DNA of 64,000 nt from Cladocopium goreaui (GCA_947184155.2 CAMXCT020000835.1:753388-817387), one strand, 5' to 3'. Counted from the first letter of the stretch, positions 23,201-35,266 are shown. The notes: generated by a model from the letters alone, not told the origin. Translations and numbers: made by a program.

Positions 23201-25269
23201 CTTTGAGGTCATTTTGCATACCACTACAATAATTATTCCCTGAAGTTTAGTGTCCATCAACTAGAGCTTGTTGTATCACCGTAAAATCAAACCATGAAGC
23301 ATATATACTCAATGTCATCATCACTACTACTTGGTTTGTCTATGCCCGAAAAAGTGATATATCATGATATCTTCCATCGATTTCACATGGAACATGCGCC
23401 ATTGAAGTCGTGGAGGAAAACCCATCTGAGCTCCAGGCCGACACCACCAATGCTCCCAGTTGCGGCCACAGGGAGGGGCCAAAGGCATCCTGCAATTCCT
23501 CCAGGCGTAGCGTCAGATCTGGTCTCTGGAGCGCCAGAAAGGCCTCGGGTTTCGGCCGCGGGCCACCGAGGTGTTTTCCCATGGGGAAATTCATAGGAAA
23601 ACTATGGGCAAACCATGGGACAACTAAATTAATTAAGGAAAGATGGGAAACAATGGAGTGTGGCTTGATGATGTGGGCTGATTGTGAATGATTGTGAATG
23701 CTGAGTATGGGGTATGATTGGATTCACCGAAAAATAGCACCGATAGTACCTATTTGGGACCTTGGGACATATCTTTTGGAGATCCACGGATATCCTACTG
23801 TCCGGCGAAGTGATTCACAGTGAGTCAGTGGTTTCTCTATATTCCGCCTCAGTGCCTGCCCCAGTACTGGATATGACCATTATGATTTTCCATGTTTTCC
23901 ATTGGCCGATGTATTGTGAGAAGGTTATGTAACCATCAGCGTTGTCCCTACCCATAATATCATCGATACATGGTGTATATATATATATATAATGTATACC
24001 TACATGAATGGGCCATAGATGTTGGTGGATGGTAGGCACTGCAATCCCAATATTGTTCTCGTGTTCCTGGCATTTCTCACGGTGAAATGTAGCATCTCAG
24101 CACCATGCAGCCAAACCACAGCCACTGCGCGAGCACGTTCACCCCAGCTTTGGAGGTATGTTGCTGCAGCCTGGATCTGAAAGCCAGGCTGCCCCAAATG
24201 TCCACGAATATGGTAATCATATGTAATCATAGCCCAATTCATCCCAATTCCATCCAAAATCACCAACAGTTGGGATGAAAAATTATGATAGCCCAATTGA
24301 TTTGGTAGCCCAATTGATTTGGTCGCCCAATTTTCCAATGGCTTATCATCAACTTCCCTGGCAAAAAAAAGTCACCTTAAATCCAAATCCCATGGTCTAC
24401 CTTTTCCCGCAGCAGCGGCTCGCCAGAGATGCCCACCACCAGGCCTCCAGTGCGCAATGCAATGCAAATTGTATATCATATGTATATTATCTACATGTGA
24501 TTACATGTGTGTATAATCATAGATGTATACATATATTGCATATGCAACATATCACAAGACATCACAACACGACAACACGATCGCCAAACGCTCCACGTGG
24601 GTAACCCTTTGCCGGCCTTTGGTGGCAATGGCCGCAGCACAGCTCAAGAGTACCTGATCACACCAAGGACTTGACAGCATGGGTTTTCTTGGAAATGGGA
24701 TTGGCCAAAAAAGGTGGCGGATCAGGACGAATCAAAGTTATTCTGCATATGGCATATAGTCACTAAAAATATCGAATTAGACTATCAGCAGTGGGAGGTT
24801 TATGGTGGTTACAGTATACAGTTATATACACTTGATTTTCGGCTCAAGACTCAAAACAATGTCCCGGAATTGGCTGGTTTGGTCCATAACAAGACCTACA
24901 AGCCATTGGTGAGCCACATTATGGATCAAGTTATATGGCCTCCAGCGCTACCCAAGGCACCTTTTGTTGACACCACTAAGGAAAATCACCATTTCCAATA
25001 GACAGATTGATGTCTCATACCTAAATCATCAATAAATTTGTTCAATTATAACATGCCCAGGAGAAAATCATATATAAATCAATGGGTAATATATCATAAT
25101 AGGTATTAATTATTAATATAACAATTTGTCATCACCATGAATATACCATTCATATGGTACTACATTGGTGGCTATTCATGGGTCCCTTTCTCACGTCTCA
25201 CGTCTCCAAGAAACGCGCCTTGTGTCCCTGATGCAAACGATCAAAGGTGCCACCCACCGCGACATGCTC
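20299..25269 (-). CDS. Phosphopantetheine adenylyltransferase (CoA synthesis), core domain, seven exons
   Basis: The enzyme transfers AMP from ATP to 4'-phosphopantetheine, the penultimate step of CoA synthesis, probably in the cytosol. Minus-strand exons are 25219-25269, 24617-24653, 24401-24444, 24120-24170, 23439-23543, 22191-22293 and 20299-20462, all joining in frame. The nucleotidyltransferase signature VAVGGTFDRLHQGHK with its HxGH motif is in the first. VLLSCAAAIATKG, LVVGISGEPLLREK and AAATYLQSWGERARAVA follow. Then come AFLALQRPDLTL, DAFGP and LVVS, then AETDAGGHAVNEKR and QLLVVPLVQSNQ, and finally EKLSSSALR, the KMSKS-like ATP-binding loop. Order, spacing and motifs match the eukaryotic/archaeal enzyme. 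Every acceptor is AG|G; donors are GC except two GT. A 40-residue tail (to stop 20299-20301) follows the SSALR loop. No fused dephospho-CoA kinase is seen downstream. Confidence 0.85.
21996..22080. repeat. Possible diverged family D element
   Basis: TTAGCTAAGTTGGTTTATAA and a partly inverted segment (GGTTCTATAAATCATCC) resemble the family D ends at 57998-58120; both outer ends are decayed. Confidence 0.3.
22341..22400. repeat. Family B element, left half
   Basis: Reads CTGGTTGGTGGTATACCTAC then CCCTCTGAACAATATGAGTT; the right TIR is absent. It lies 47 bp from the acceptor of the AETDAGG exon. Confidence 0.65.
22460..22564. repeat. Family B inverted-repeat element
   Basis: CTGGTTGGTGGTTGAGCCCT at the left, ACAAACCACCAACCAG at the right. 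No clear target duplication. Confidence 0.75.
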
Positions 25270-25880
25270 CTGGCTCCAACGAGAATTGCGGAAGGCGGAA
25301 GTCCCAAAGCCCCAAGCGGAAGAAGTCCTGCACCACCTTGGATGGTTGAAACCCCATAAAATCTTACTGGTGCTTAGCAGGGAATGAGGGAATGATCCAC
25401 AATAAGTAACTATCAATAATCATCCCATTCCCCCATTCCCATCCATTCCCTACTACGCACCAGTAAGATAAATAATGGGACAAACCATCAACTGTATTCA
25501 ACTGTTGGATTTCGCCACCATCCACAGTATTGAAAAACACATCGACATCAATTTGATCAATCCACCAATGGTTGCGTTGGCTTGACTTCTTCAACTCTTC
25601 AGGCTTTCGGCACCATCCGGACGACCCAAGTTTGAAGCGAAGAATAAGACTTGAACCTGGTATTGAAACTAATTACGTACAGTAAATTCTTCCAAAACAT
25701 CAAACAAATAATGCTCAAAATCTTGACTACTCTATTGGATATATATATATATATATGTACATGTATGTATATAAACATATATTACATATATCATATAACA
25801 ATGTATATATATATATAATAATATCTAATATTTTATATATTATTATTATTTTATGCCAATTGGTACCAATTGGGGACCAC

Positions 25881-27507
25881 AAAAGGCGCTCCTGCAGGTC
25901 CGAAGGCTCCATCTGGCATTGACCTAAGCCAACCCAAACCCAACCAACCCAAGCAGCAAACTAAGAACTAAACAACAGAACTGGGGATTTTGTTTTATAA
26001 TACCTGGCAGTTAACAAACAGTGTTCATTGATGTTCATTTACCCTCTGGTAAACGTTTACGTAGCTATGGAAAATCACCATCTTTCAGTTCGGTAAATCA
26101 ACTATTTCAATGGGCAATTTTCAATAGCTATGTTAGTTTACCAGAGGGCATGGATCTGTCCGTGTCAACTTGACCATGGCCTTCGCTGGCGAAGTTTGGC
26201 AGCACCGAGAGATCCTGAGGCCGACTATGCGAAGATGGGCTCGGAAATGGAGAATCTAAGGGGGCCATAAATATCCACGGATCTTTGGATCAATGAAATT
26301 GCGTGTATATATATATATATTTATTTATATTTATTTATATTTATTTATTTGCATATATCTTTGGACGTATAGCATAGGTAGATATATATATATATGCATA
26401 GATAAGCCATGTCTGTGTCATACTCGAAACATGCTTCAATGCTTGATCAGAAGCAGGAATGTGTCCATCAGGTTTCTGCACTACCTGGCTCTGCAATCAT
26501 GGCAATGAACAGCGCAGCTGTTGACCCTCGAAAAAAACACTGCAATACATTGCAATACCATCCATGAAGCTCCACTGGTGCCAACATTTGAGGCAACTTT
26601 AAAAAAAAAAAAAAACTGATAGGCTTTACCTATATATTTACCTATCATCATCCAACTCCAAGTGAATATAGGTTGGATCCTGTTCAATGACAAGTGAATA
26701 CAAGTGATGTTGCCCGGCCGCCACAACCCTACGCACAGCGCGCTCCTCTACGTACACGTCGTCCTGCCGCGCTTTGGCCAACAGGTCATGGTAGCACTGT
26801 TGTAAGCACTGGGCCAAAGAACTCGGAGTAAACGTACCGTTGTTCAACCTGGGCAGACTGGGTTGCTGAAAATGGAAGTCTGGGTTTCCAAGAAAAACCA
26901 TTCTGTTCGGCATCTTTGCAACATAATCAACATACCATCAAGAAAACATAAACTTAAGGTGGTTTTTCTTGACCAAACTTTGCATGCAAACATGTTTTTG
27001 TATTCTACTTCTCAAGCTGACTATTCCTTTGAATAGCATACATTGTTGTCACTTACAGCTAGGGACTTCAGTTCAGAGATGTTTGGCAAAGTCAAACTTG
27101 TTTGCAATTTGTTTCCTTGGTACTGGTAGGGATCACGTGACCACATAATACTACAATTATAGTTTCTAGCCGAAAATTCTAGTGTGATTTTCTATATATA
27201 TATACATCGATCACATACCCAACATCATCACATATCTTCTATATCAGATCACCACATTATTCCACACATATATATATATGCTTATATTCATGTAATTGAT
27301 GCACCTTACGAATCCTGAAGATTTACCAGGAATCATACATACCATACATCCCATACATACCATACATACCATACAGGAATTGGCCAAATCGGCCGAAAAT
27401 TGGTCCCATCCCCCACCATCGCCTCGTCGTCCAAGGCGCCACACGCGCAGCCGCCGAGCCGGCAACGGCAACGCCGGCAACGCCCCCGAGGCATCGAGGT
27501 GAAGCTC
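25881..27507 (-). CDS. Probable N-terminal exons of the phosphopantetheine adenylyltransferase gene
   Basis: Four minus-strand exons join in frame to each other and to the HxGH exon at 25269. Exon 27370-27507 begins ELHLDASGALPALPLP, phase 0-0, with a GTATGT donor. Exon 26719-26865 includes SLAQCLQQCYHDLLAKARQD, phase 0-0. Exon 26181-26214 reads DLSVLPNFASE, phase 0-1. Exon 25881-25912 reads GAFGPAGAPF, phase 1-0. Together they add about 117 residues before the catalytic motif, consistent with the N-terminal extension seen in fungal and animal PPAT proteins. Linkage is inferred from phase and order; there is no motif. The true start codon is not identified and may lie further upstream. Confidence 0.45.
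26042..26148. repeat. Family A inverted-repeat element
   Basis: Starts CCCTCTGGTAAACGTTTACG and ends TTAGTTTACCAGAGGG. TA precedes and CA follows. Confidence 0.8.
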
Positions 27508-27600
27508 CTGGAAGGATGCCTGCACCGGGAAACGAAGGGTTGTAAGGATGGGTTGAAAACCGTTTATAAAATGTTTGTACAATGACAAATGGTGGAAAAA

Positions 27601-27820
27601 TGGATCTATGATGATCTATGATGATCTATGATGATCTATGATGATCTATGATGATCTATGATGATCTATGATGATCTATGATGATCTATGATGATCTATG
27701 ATGATCTATGATGATCTATGATGATCTATGATGATCTATGATGATCTATGATGATCTATGATGATCTATGATGATCTATGATGATCTATGACGATATATG
27801 ATGATCTATGATGATCTTTG
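27601..27820. repeat. 10-bp minisatellite, about 22 units
   Basis: The unit GATCTATGAT repeats without length change for about 220 bp; units near 27790-27815 carry single substitutions. Confidence 0.95.
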
Positions 27821-28169
27821 TATAAATGTGTATACTGTGATTATATTATCATGAAAATGGTGAAACATGATTAAACATGGTGAAAGCATGGTGGTCCATC
27901 TGGTGATGATTAACTAGAAACATGGAGATAAACTGTGGTTTCAATAGGACAAGTCAGGATTTCACCAATGCAGCCAATGGAGGAGACATACCCAAATTAT
28001 CCCAGATGGATGGTATGGACAGGATGATCCCTAAAACTTGTACCTTGCTGGCTGAATTGCCCCTCATCATTTAAATAGAAAACCCGCTGATCACGGACAT
28101 ATTACCAACATCAACCAACCTGTATTTCTGAGATAGGTGGGGATACAATATCTATATTACTATGTATAA

Positions 28170-28250
28170 TATATATCTATATAATTATATGTATGTATGT
28201 ACGTACGTACGTAGGTAGGTAGGTAGGTAGGTATGTATGTATGCATGTAT
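28170..28250. repeat. Tetranucleotide array GTAT/GTAC/GTAG
   Basis: Consecutive blocks of GTAT, GTAC and GTAG units, the middle ones forming runs of CGTA and AGGT. Confidence 0.8.
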
Positions 28251-28346
28251 GTAAATATGTGTATATACACATGATAGAACCATATATAGAACCTACTTAT
28301 ACCCAATGATCAGTGTATCGATATGAAGCAGTGATACTTGGGCACA

Positions 28347-28452
28347 ACTATCATCCCAGAGTCGTTGGACTGGTGCTGCGCCTGTGATTCCAGGCGCGAC
28401 AAACGCTCGTGAAGCGTTGAGGAAGTGTTCATTGCGTCATCGATCAACGAGA
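28347..28452 (-). CDS. Candidate exon, helical segment
   Basis: The minus strand reads SLIDDAMNTSSTLHERLSRL then ESQAQHQSNDSG, an amphipathic, possibly coiled-coil segment in a GC-rich island. Splice borders are not clear. Family not recognised. Confidence 0.35.
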
Positions 28453-29561
28453 CCGTAATTGGTCATCAAACTATTCCCACGAAAGCAAATATATATATAT
28501 ATATGTATATTTGTTTTTGCTTTCTATCTATTTTTTTATTTATTGATTTATCTATGTGCTGTAGATATAATGTATATGTTATGTGTGTAATTATAAGTAT
28601 TATTATTATCATCATTATTATTATCAATTATTATAATATATATATAATATATAATACAAAATAGATGTAGTTACAATATACTCAGTATGATATACATAAA
28701 CATATATATATATATATATATGTGTGATGTACATAAAATGTATGGTTGATTGCCATCTAATGCTGAACATGTCAACAATGAGCAACATCATATTTCTAAT
28801 CACATTTGGCAACATGGGCGCGCCAAACTGATCAACTTTGGATCAACGTTCTGCGCAGGGCCGTAGGGCTGCAGGGCGGATTTCCGGGCTGGGCAACCCA
28901 ATGCCATAAACAACTGCCATTCGGGGATGGTTTACACCGTCCCATTTATGATGATTTGGGGTACAGTATGGTTTATATATAATTGTATATATAATATATT
29001 AAAATATAATTATATACAATTGGGTTTACCGCAGTATTTAGGATGATGATGGCAAATTATGGCATATCCATACATATCCCCAAAGCTTGTCATTTGTTGA
29101 AAGTCTGGAAACTCTGCTGCTTGTGTGATAAATTTGAGTGCCCAAGACATTCCAACAAATTTGGGCCAAGATTTAGATATGATTATCAGATATGATTGTC
29201 CCATTTTTGTTGTTGTGTACCAAGTGCATTCTGAGTGTAGTGTAATTACACCTGAGTACAGCATGCCAGTAGGAGGGGCATTGTATAAAAGCGGCATTGT
29301 GGATATGATCACGTTGCAATAGGAAATTTGGGGAATCGCATGGGATATCACCCTCTCTTGGCTCTTGTATCTACATCTGCAGTCCTCTTACAGAAGAAAT
29401 ATGGAAAAAAATAGTAGTTGATCCTGTTTGTACAGGTGGTTTATCCCATTATTTCTAGGGTTTCAACCATCATTGGGCTCTAAGCTGCGAGTTCTTCTCC
29501 TTCCGTCATTGGGCCGTGTGCAGCAAACGTTGTGCTGCGGATTGTGATCATCCAGCCATCA

Positions 29562-29702
29562 ATGAGACTCGCAGCACTTGTTGCAACCTTCTGCGCAGCT
29601 TTTCTCGCCCTTCCATCCTTTCAAATTAGACCAAAGAAGAACCCCCAACGCGGAGGTTCTCGCTGTTGGTGCGCAATGGATGTGCTACTGCTAAAGGGGG
29701 AG
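29562..29702 (+). CDS. Possible first exon with signal peptide (strand uncertain)
   Basis: An ATG at 29562 opens MRLAALVATFCAAFLALPSF followed by QIRPKKNPQRGG. That is a hydrophobic signal-peptide-like start followed by a basic stretch, as in secreted or plastid-targeted dinoflagellate proteins. However, the minus strand also has a protein-like frame (ERMEGREKLRRRLQQVLRV), and nearly all other exons are minus. Low confidence. Confidence 0.25.
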
Positions 29703-29756
29703 GCACAAAATAATAAGCCAAATCTCCGCCGAACACCACCAAATTGGACCATTTAT

Positions 29757-29819
29757 CATTTATAGATGATTTACCTATAAACATCCTGTTGTTCCATAGT
29801 TTTTTGTGTTTACGCGAGG
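29757..29819. repeat. Decayed family A remnant
   Basis: TTTATAGATGATTTACCTAT and GTGTTTACGCGAGGG followed by TA resemble the right half of family A. Confidence 0.4.
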
Positions 29820-29929
29820 GTACTTCCCTGACTCACTGGCTCCATCACCCATTGGACCCATCTGGTGGCCCCAGCGCTACAAGCCGTGCTTCTGGAGGAT
29901 TTTGGCCACCTGATCTTCAGGTAGCGCCC

Positions 29930-30602
29930 TCAAATAGCGCCTTGGTGGGCAACCATGGCACCACGCCTGGGAACCATGGCCTTGCCAGGTGGAAAATGCC
30001 AGGATTTTTTCAGGTCCCACCCCTGCAACCTGCCAGATATCATCTGATATTCACTTGGGATGTTCTGAACATTGCCTTCCTGCGAAGATTCCTGAAGTGA
30101 TTGCAACTGGTTGCAACTTCCTGGGCACCATCTTGAACCCTCGTTGAAGGAACCCAGGAACCCCTGGTTGAAGGAGAGCGGGGTTCATCCTTCTGGCCAA
30201 TATGGATGACAGGTCCAACTCTTGACACACTTGATGAAAAGTTCATCCCTAAATCTGTTGGTCAGTTGCGATCCTCCCAAGAAAAGGCATATATATGTAT
30301 AATATATATATATATGTATAATATATATATATGTATAATATATATATATATATATGTATAATATATATATATGTATAATATATATATATATGTATAATAT
30401 ATATATATATGTATATATACATGTACGAATCTCCCATTTGCAGTCCAGTGACACTTGTGGATCATCGATCAGCGCAAACATGGCAGCAGCCACATTTCGG
30501 GTCGCTTGTTCGATGGCCAAATCCGGTCCTGTCTTGGCCACTGAGTCCGAATTGCCATAGCGTTCGGCAATGCTGATCAGCAGGCCGTTGGTCAAACGAT
30601 AC
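29930..30602 (-). CDS. Two linked candidate exons, unknown protein (3' end of a gene)
   Basis: Minus-strand exon 30455-30602 is 49 codons: YRLTNGLLISIAERYGNSDS, then VAKTGPDLAIEQATRNVAAA and MFALIDDPQ, phase 2-0 with a GT donor. It joins in frame to an exon starting at 30091 (ESSQEGNVQNIPSEYQ, then MISGRLQGWDLKK), which stays open to a stop near 29930. Another frame at about 29880-29930 (ALPEDQVAKILQKHGL, stop) could be the real C-terminus after a further splice. The first exon has a helical, enzyme-like composition but no motif I recognise. Confidence 0.4.
30295..30420. repeat. TATATGTATAATATA tandem microsatellite
   Basis: About seven AT-rich units of roughly 15-20 bp separated by GTATAA. 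Confidence 0.85.
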
Positions 30603-30845
30603 CTGGGTCGTTTTAGAACGGAATTTCCGGGGATCAAGTTACGATAAAATTGGTGATGGGAAATTCCCCGGTACATGTGGTGAACCTGAGGTGAGGTGAT
30701 GGACTGGTTTGATATGATGGGGGGAATGATACTTCATCAAATATATTAGGGGATTCCCCAATATAATCTCCCTAGTTGAGAACCGGATTCCCCAAACAAT
30801 GGGATTCTGATATTCCCCAAAAATCCCCAAAACATATTTTCCTGA

Positions 30846-30965
30846 AATGAGAAGGTACCCTAAATCATCCATTTTGATATGTTTATATAATACGTAGAAT
30901 TTTCCATTATAAACCAACCATTTTGATCCATTTTGGGGTTCACCCATTTATGGAAACCCCCATAT
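30846..30965. repeat. Family C element, diverged
   Basis: CCTGAAATGAGAAGGTACCC then TAAATCATCCATTTTGAT at the left, and GGGGTTCACCCATTTATGGA then AACCCCCAT at the right. Confidence 0.5.
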
Positions 30966-31222
30966 TGGTTACTGTAATCCCCATTAAAATCAACAACCAA
31001 CCGGACTTTGGCAGCCACTGCACACCTGAAAAGTCCACAGGTAGCAACATGAGTCTTGCTGTGGCAAAGGAACTATGAATAAAAACCCAACGGTACCAGT
31101 ACCCTGGTGAACGTTAAGATAGCAGGCAATTGAATCGATTGCCATTCCCAAATAATAGGTTTTGCATGGTTTTGATCCATCCACAGGTATACCATTCCAA
31201 ACATGAACAGTCTAGAATATGT

Positions 31223-32414
31223 CTATATATATATATGGCTGTGAGTCAAAATTGTGTATGGAACGTTCCGCGGTGTTCCGGACGTATGGAACGAAGGGGC
31301 TTCGTAACTGTTCTTGTTCCGGACCTTTGGAGTGTGATGAAATATAAGCTATACATACATATGTACATATATATATACACCTATTGTAAATATGTGTGCA
31401 ATATACATCTCAGGGATATGCTTGTTAAAGCTACTCACGCTGGCTGCCGCTCATTTTCACTTCTCATCTGCACATATCTGCACGACATGCTTGCTGTACA
31501 CCTGTTCAACGCAGGTTTGCCTTGCATGGCTAGTTCTCGTGCACTAGCTAGGACACAACCGGTAGCCAGCGTCATCCACAGGCTACCATGTGAAGCTGTC
31601 CACTCAGCTTCAGACCTCTATGTGAGAACCTGCCATTTGTTCACCCGAGAGTGGGTCAGGGGTGGTACAGGGTTGGTCCGGGTCTGGAACGGGTATGGAA
31701 CGGTATGGAACGGGGTCTGGAACGAAACGGCCCACTCCAGCACAGCTGCCACCACGCAGCACATCTATTTATCAACCACGCAGCGCATTTTTATCAAAAT
31801 TGGCAGATTGGAGCGAGAGTAGACTGCCAGCTGGCTGGCAGCTGGCGAGCGCATCTCTACCATCAAACATCACACACAGCTGTGCCGCAGCAGGCAACAA
31901 CTGTAAGTGGTGCAGTCGGAAACCTGCCACAGGTTGAGAGGGAGGGAGGGTTACAAGCAATCCATTCTTAGACTGCCAGCTGGCAGCAGCCAAGCGCATC
32001 CCTACCATCACACAACAAAGTAGGTAGCAGTTTTAAGTGCTGCAGGCACAGACTTCCCAACACAATCACAGGGCTTGGGCTGTATGTGCGCGAACATGTA
32101 AAATCAAATTGCACATGTTCATATATATATATATTAAAAATACAATTATAAGTTAATTATATATCTATTGTATATGTATTTGCAAAATTATATATACATA
32201 AAATTATATATATACATAATTATATCATATATATATATATACATAATAATAATATATATATATTATAACGTATGGATCAGAGGTATGGAACAGAGGTATG
32301 GAACGGATCCTTCAAGGGGGTATGGAACGGGGGTATGGAACGGGGGTATGGAACGGGTGTGGTCCCGGAGCTTGTTCCGGACCTCCTATTTTGACTTGCA
32401 CCCATATATATATT
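31223..32414. mobile_element. 1.2-kb element with GAGTCAAAAT inverted ends
   Basis: The left end reads ATATGGCTGTGAGTCAAAAT and the right end ATTTTGACTTGCACCCATAT, imperfect inverted repeats each running into AT dinucleotides. Just inside both ends are GTATGGAACG motifs (six or more near 32280-32360, two near the left end) and TTGTTCCGGACCT. The middle contains two related segments with CTGCCAGCTGGCAGC and GCGCATC(T/C)CTACCATCA (31828-31870 and 31971-32010). There is no transposase-like ORF, so if mobile it is non-autonomous. It could also be two solo ends by chance, but the shared internal motif argues for one unit. Confidence 0.45.
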
Positions 32415-32459
32415 TCTATTCACAGACTGATTTTGGAGGTGTTGAATTAGGACACCCTA

Positions 32460-32567
32460 TCAATCTTGCGCCGCGCCAGGGCGCTGAAACCGTTCCTGCA
32501 AGCGCGAACCTGCTTGGATGGACATCAGCTGCAGGGGGATCTGCTTGGCACGTGCCATGAAACGTTC
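32460..32567 (-). CDS. Candidate terminal exon, unknown protein
   Basis: The minus strand reads ERFMARAKQIPLQLMSIQAG then SRLQERFQRPGAAQD and a TGA, entering in phase 0 after GGAAG|G. Basic and helical. It could end earlier at a GT donor after SIQA. Family not recognised. Confidence 0.4.
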   Translation of the reverse strand, partial: ERFMARAKQIPLQLMSIQAGSRLQERFQRPGAAQD

Positions 32568-33336
32568 CTTCCAAGGAACTGAGGGCCATGGAGGCTTATA
32601 TATATAATATATGGTTTATATGGTTTCATAAGAATAGCGATCGGATAGTCATAAACAAGGTATAAACATGGGATAACCATAATCATATATTCATCAATAG
32701 GGATAATAACGGGAGAATCAAATCATCACAATCATATAAAATATATAGTCGAACAGGGATAATAAGGGGATAAACAATGCTAAACATTCGTAGGATCATC
32801 ACAGGATATTAATGGATTCTAGGGGAAACCCACCGAATCCAATTTGATGGTCTGTTTCAAGTTATTTCCCATTAAAATTGCTATTTCATGGGCCCCAGTT
32901 TCAAACAAAGCCACGACTGGCCGGGAAGAGTGAAGCTACCCGCTAGGCGTCAAACGTGGCTGGGAGAGTGTTCCAGCAAGCCATGATTTCGGGAGGGTAT
33001 ATCCACCAGTAGGCTGGCCCCCAATGAATAGATTGGATGCAACAGACCCAATGGACTGAGTTTATATCTATATCGAACAAACAAAAATCCAATGGTGTCT
33101 TTTCCAAGATATGCAATTGCTCATCTACTCAGCAAACTTGGATATCAATATCCGCCAGAAAGTCCCAAAGTTCATTCAAACGGAATGTCCCCAATTGATA
33201 GAATCATCCCTTGATTTTGTTGTTTTTGTTGTTGATATCCCTGGCTGCCGACTAATTGCCTCAACGGAGATGATTCTGGGGGCTCCTCGTCCCTTGACAC
33301 TGGTTAAGAACGGATTTCCCATGGTATTAGATAGTC

Positions 33337-33459
33337 CCCTCTGATTATCTAATGTAGCTATGGAAAATCACCATGTTTAATAGGTATAGATCCTATTGAA
33401 AACCATCGAAGTTAATTGGCCATTGATGGCCATTGGCCCTATGTTAAACAACCAAAGGG
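33337..33459. repeat. Family A element, diverged
   Basis: Left CCCTCTGATTATCTAATGTA, right ATGTTAAACAACCAAAGGG followed by TA. Confidence 0.6.
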
Positions 33460-33489
33460 TACACCCAATCTAATCATCAACAAAATTAC

Positions 33490-33577
33490 CCTCTGCAATG
33501 TCCTCGGCGAGAATCACCACAGTGTCCAAACTGACGCTCAAGTCCTTCTTGAACGGCTTCAACCATGCCTCACAGAT
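33490..33577 (-). CDS. Candidate exon, unknown protein
   Basis: Exactly 29 codons plus one base on the minus strand: ICEAWLKPFKKDLSVSLDTV then VILAEDIAE, ending at a GT donor (GAGG|GTAAT). One of the most protein-like segments in the window; an alternating beta/helix pattern (DTVVILAEDI) suggests an alpha/beta domain. Family not recognised. Confidence 0.5.
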
Positions 33578-33929
33578 CTGTGGACAGACATCAGAAATAC
33601 CTGCTGTAGGTGATACAATGGTGATAAGAAGGTGATATACTGGTTGTACCATGATGTAATGGTGATTCAATGGCGATATAATGGTGATATTACTGTACGG
33701 ACATGTACGGACCCCCCCATGATGCCATGAGTTTTGCAGGCCGGGAACCCACAGGATGCCCCAGTTGCAACGCTTTCTTTTGGAGGATATGGATGTCAGC
33801 CACAGAGTCCGGTCATTTTCATACTGAAACCAATCATTCTTCTCCAGAAACCATCTGAAACCAGTCATTCTCCAGTTTTCCCAGTTTTCAGCTACCCAAT
33901 GACTTGACCCAACTCCCATCACCCGCAGC

Positions 33930-33986
33930 CAGTCGCTTCAAACTCGTCCCGATTGTCTTGGATTCCACGGGGCGGACATATCAATC
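33930..33986 (-). CDS. Candidate exon, unknown protein
   Basis: The minus strand reads LICPPRGIQDNRDEFEAT, phase 1-1, between GCAG|G and a GC donor. It is not directly in phase with 33490-33577, so another exon (perhaps 33720-33800) is expected between. Family not recognised. Confidence 0.4.
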
Positions 33987-34479
33987 CTGCGACCATGGCG
34001 ATGAGAGATTTGAAAAGCCAACTGTGATTCTTGCCATCTGCAAATCGTCATGTTGATTTCATGATCTTTGGGGATTGATCATCCAAGTACTTGTAACCCG
34101 GATGACATTGGGATTCACCAAAATCAACATCACCATGTTTTTTCGCCGAGGGGCGTAGCTTTAAACCCGTCTCTTGCTGAAGTTTGCGAAGCAAACGGTT
34201 CAAATTCCTCGGCGGAAAAACTGCTGGAACGATTTCAGGCCTGGAAAATCCTGCAGAAAATCCTCATGTTCTACAGGAAAATCATCTCTAAATGGGAGAT
34301 GACTGGAGGTTATTGATAATTTCTACTGATATAGTAATAATGATATGATATATAACCAATAATCAATAATGATATGGTTAATAATGAAATGATATAATCA
34401 ATCCCCTGTTTTCTTCAGGATATATAACCATAATTAAAACCATGATTGATTCTTGATAAATAAAATCCTTTACATTTTC

Positions 34480-34581
34480 CCAGAATCGACAAAGAAACGT
34501 TTCCGTGGACGGCAGCAAGAGGTTGGTTGCATCCACCAGGACCAGGTCAGAGGAGATCGGCTCTTCTGCCATCGCCGCTGC
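34480..34581 (-). CDS. Candidate exon, unknown protein
   Basis: Exactly 34 codons on the minus strand: AAAMAEEPISSDLVLVDATN then LLLPSTETFLCRFW, after GCGAG|G, phase 0-0, ending before GA (a possible GA donor). Family not recognised. Confidence 0.4.
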
Positions 34582-35266
34582 CTCGCCGTTGAAAATTCGA
34601 TGCGATGAGATGATCGGATTGGGACTCAAAGAATGAGCATATTTGTCTACTGGTTTACTGGAACTTATACTTCTATAAATATATAATAATATATATATAT
34701 AATTATATAAGTATAATTATATAAGTATAATTATATATATAATTATATATATAATTATATATATACATGAACTCATGCCCTTAACCCCATTGCCTTGACT
34801 TCAACAGCCACAGCAGGTTACCACAGTTCCACCCTGTCATGGCTGGTCATGACACCGGCCCATTGCTTAATTCACGGTTGCCAAGACACTGCTTTCCCCA
34901 GCACTGGTGCCAACCACATCGCCCTTCGCGACAACTTTGGTCCCTGCGGGCCTGCTGAACAGCAGAAACCTGTAGGTCTGAGTTGTCTTATTCACAAATT
35001 TGTGTTCCTGCGGAATAAATTTGTTGTGTTTGCTTTCGCCAAATCTATCTCAAAGCGATTAAAGCTGCGTAGCCGTGAGCAAAACGATTGCGAAGTCACA
35101 TTTACCTGGCTAGAGAAGAGCAAAAATTGCAGTAAGGATTGTATATAATTATATATATATATGTATTTGTTGTCCTGTTTGACTGATTTTGACTGTAGTT
35201 CTTTTTGACTGATTTTGACTGTAGTTCAGAAGCATCAATGGCATCAATGAAACTGATTCTGGTGAC

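Noticed and set aside
25137-25359. Plus-strand frames such as LVSLMQTIKGATHRDMLLAP
   Set aside because: Antisense shadows of the VAVGGTFDRLH exon.
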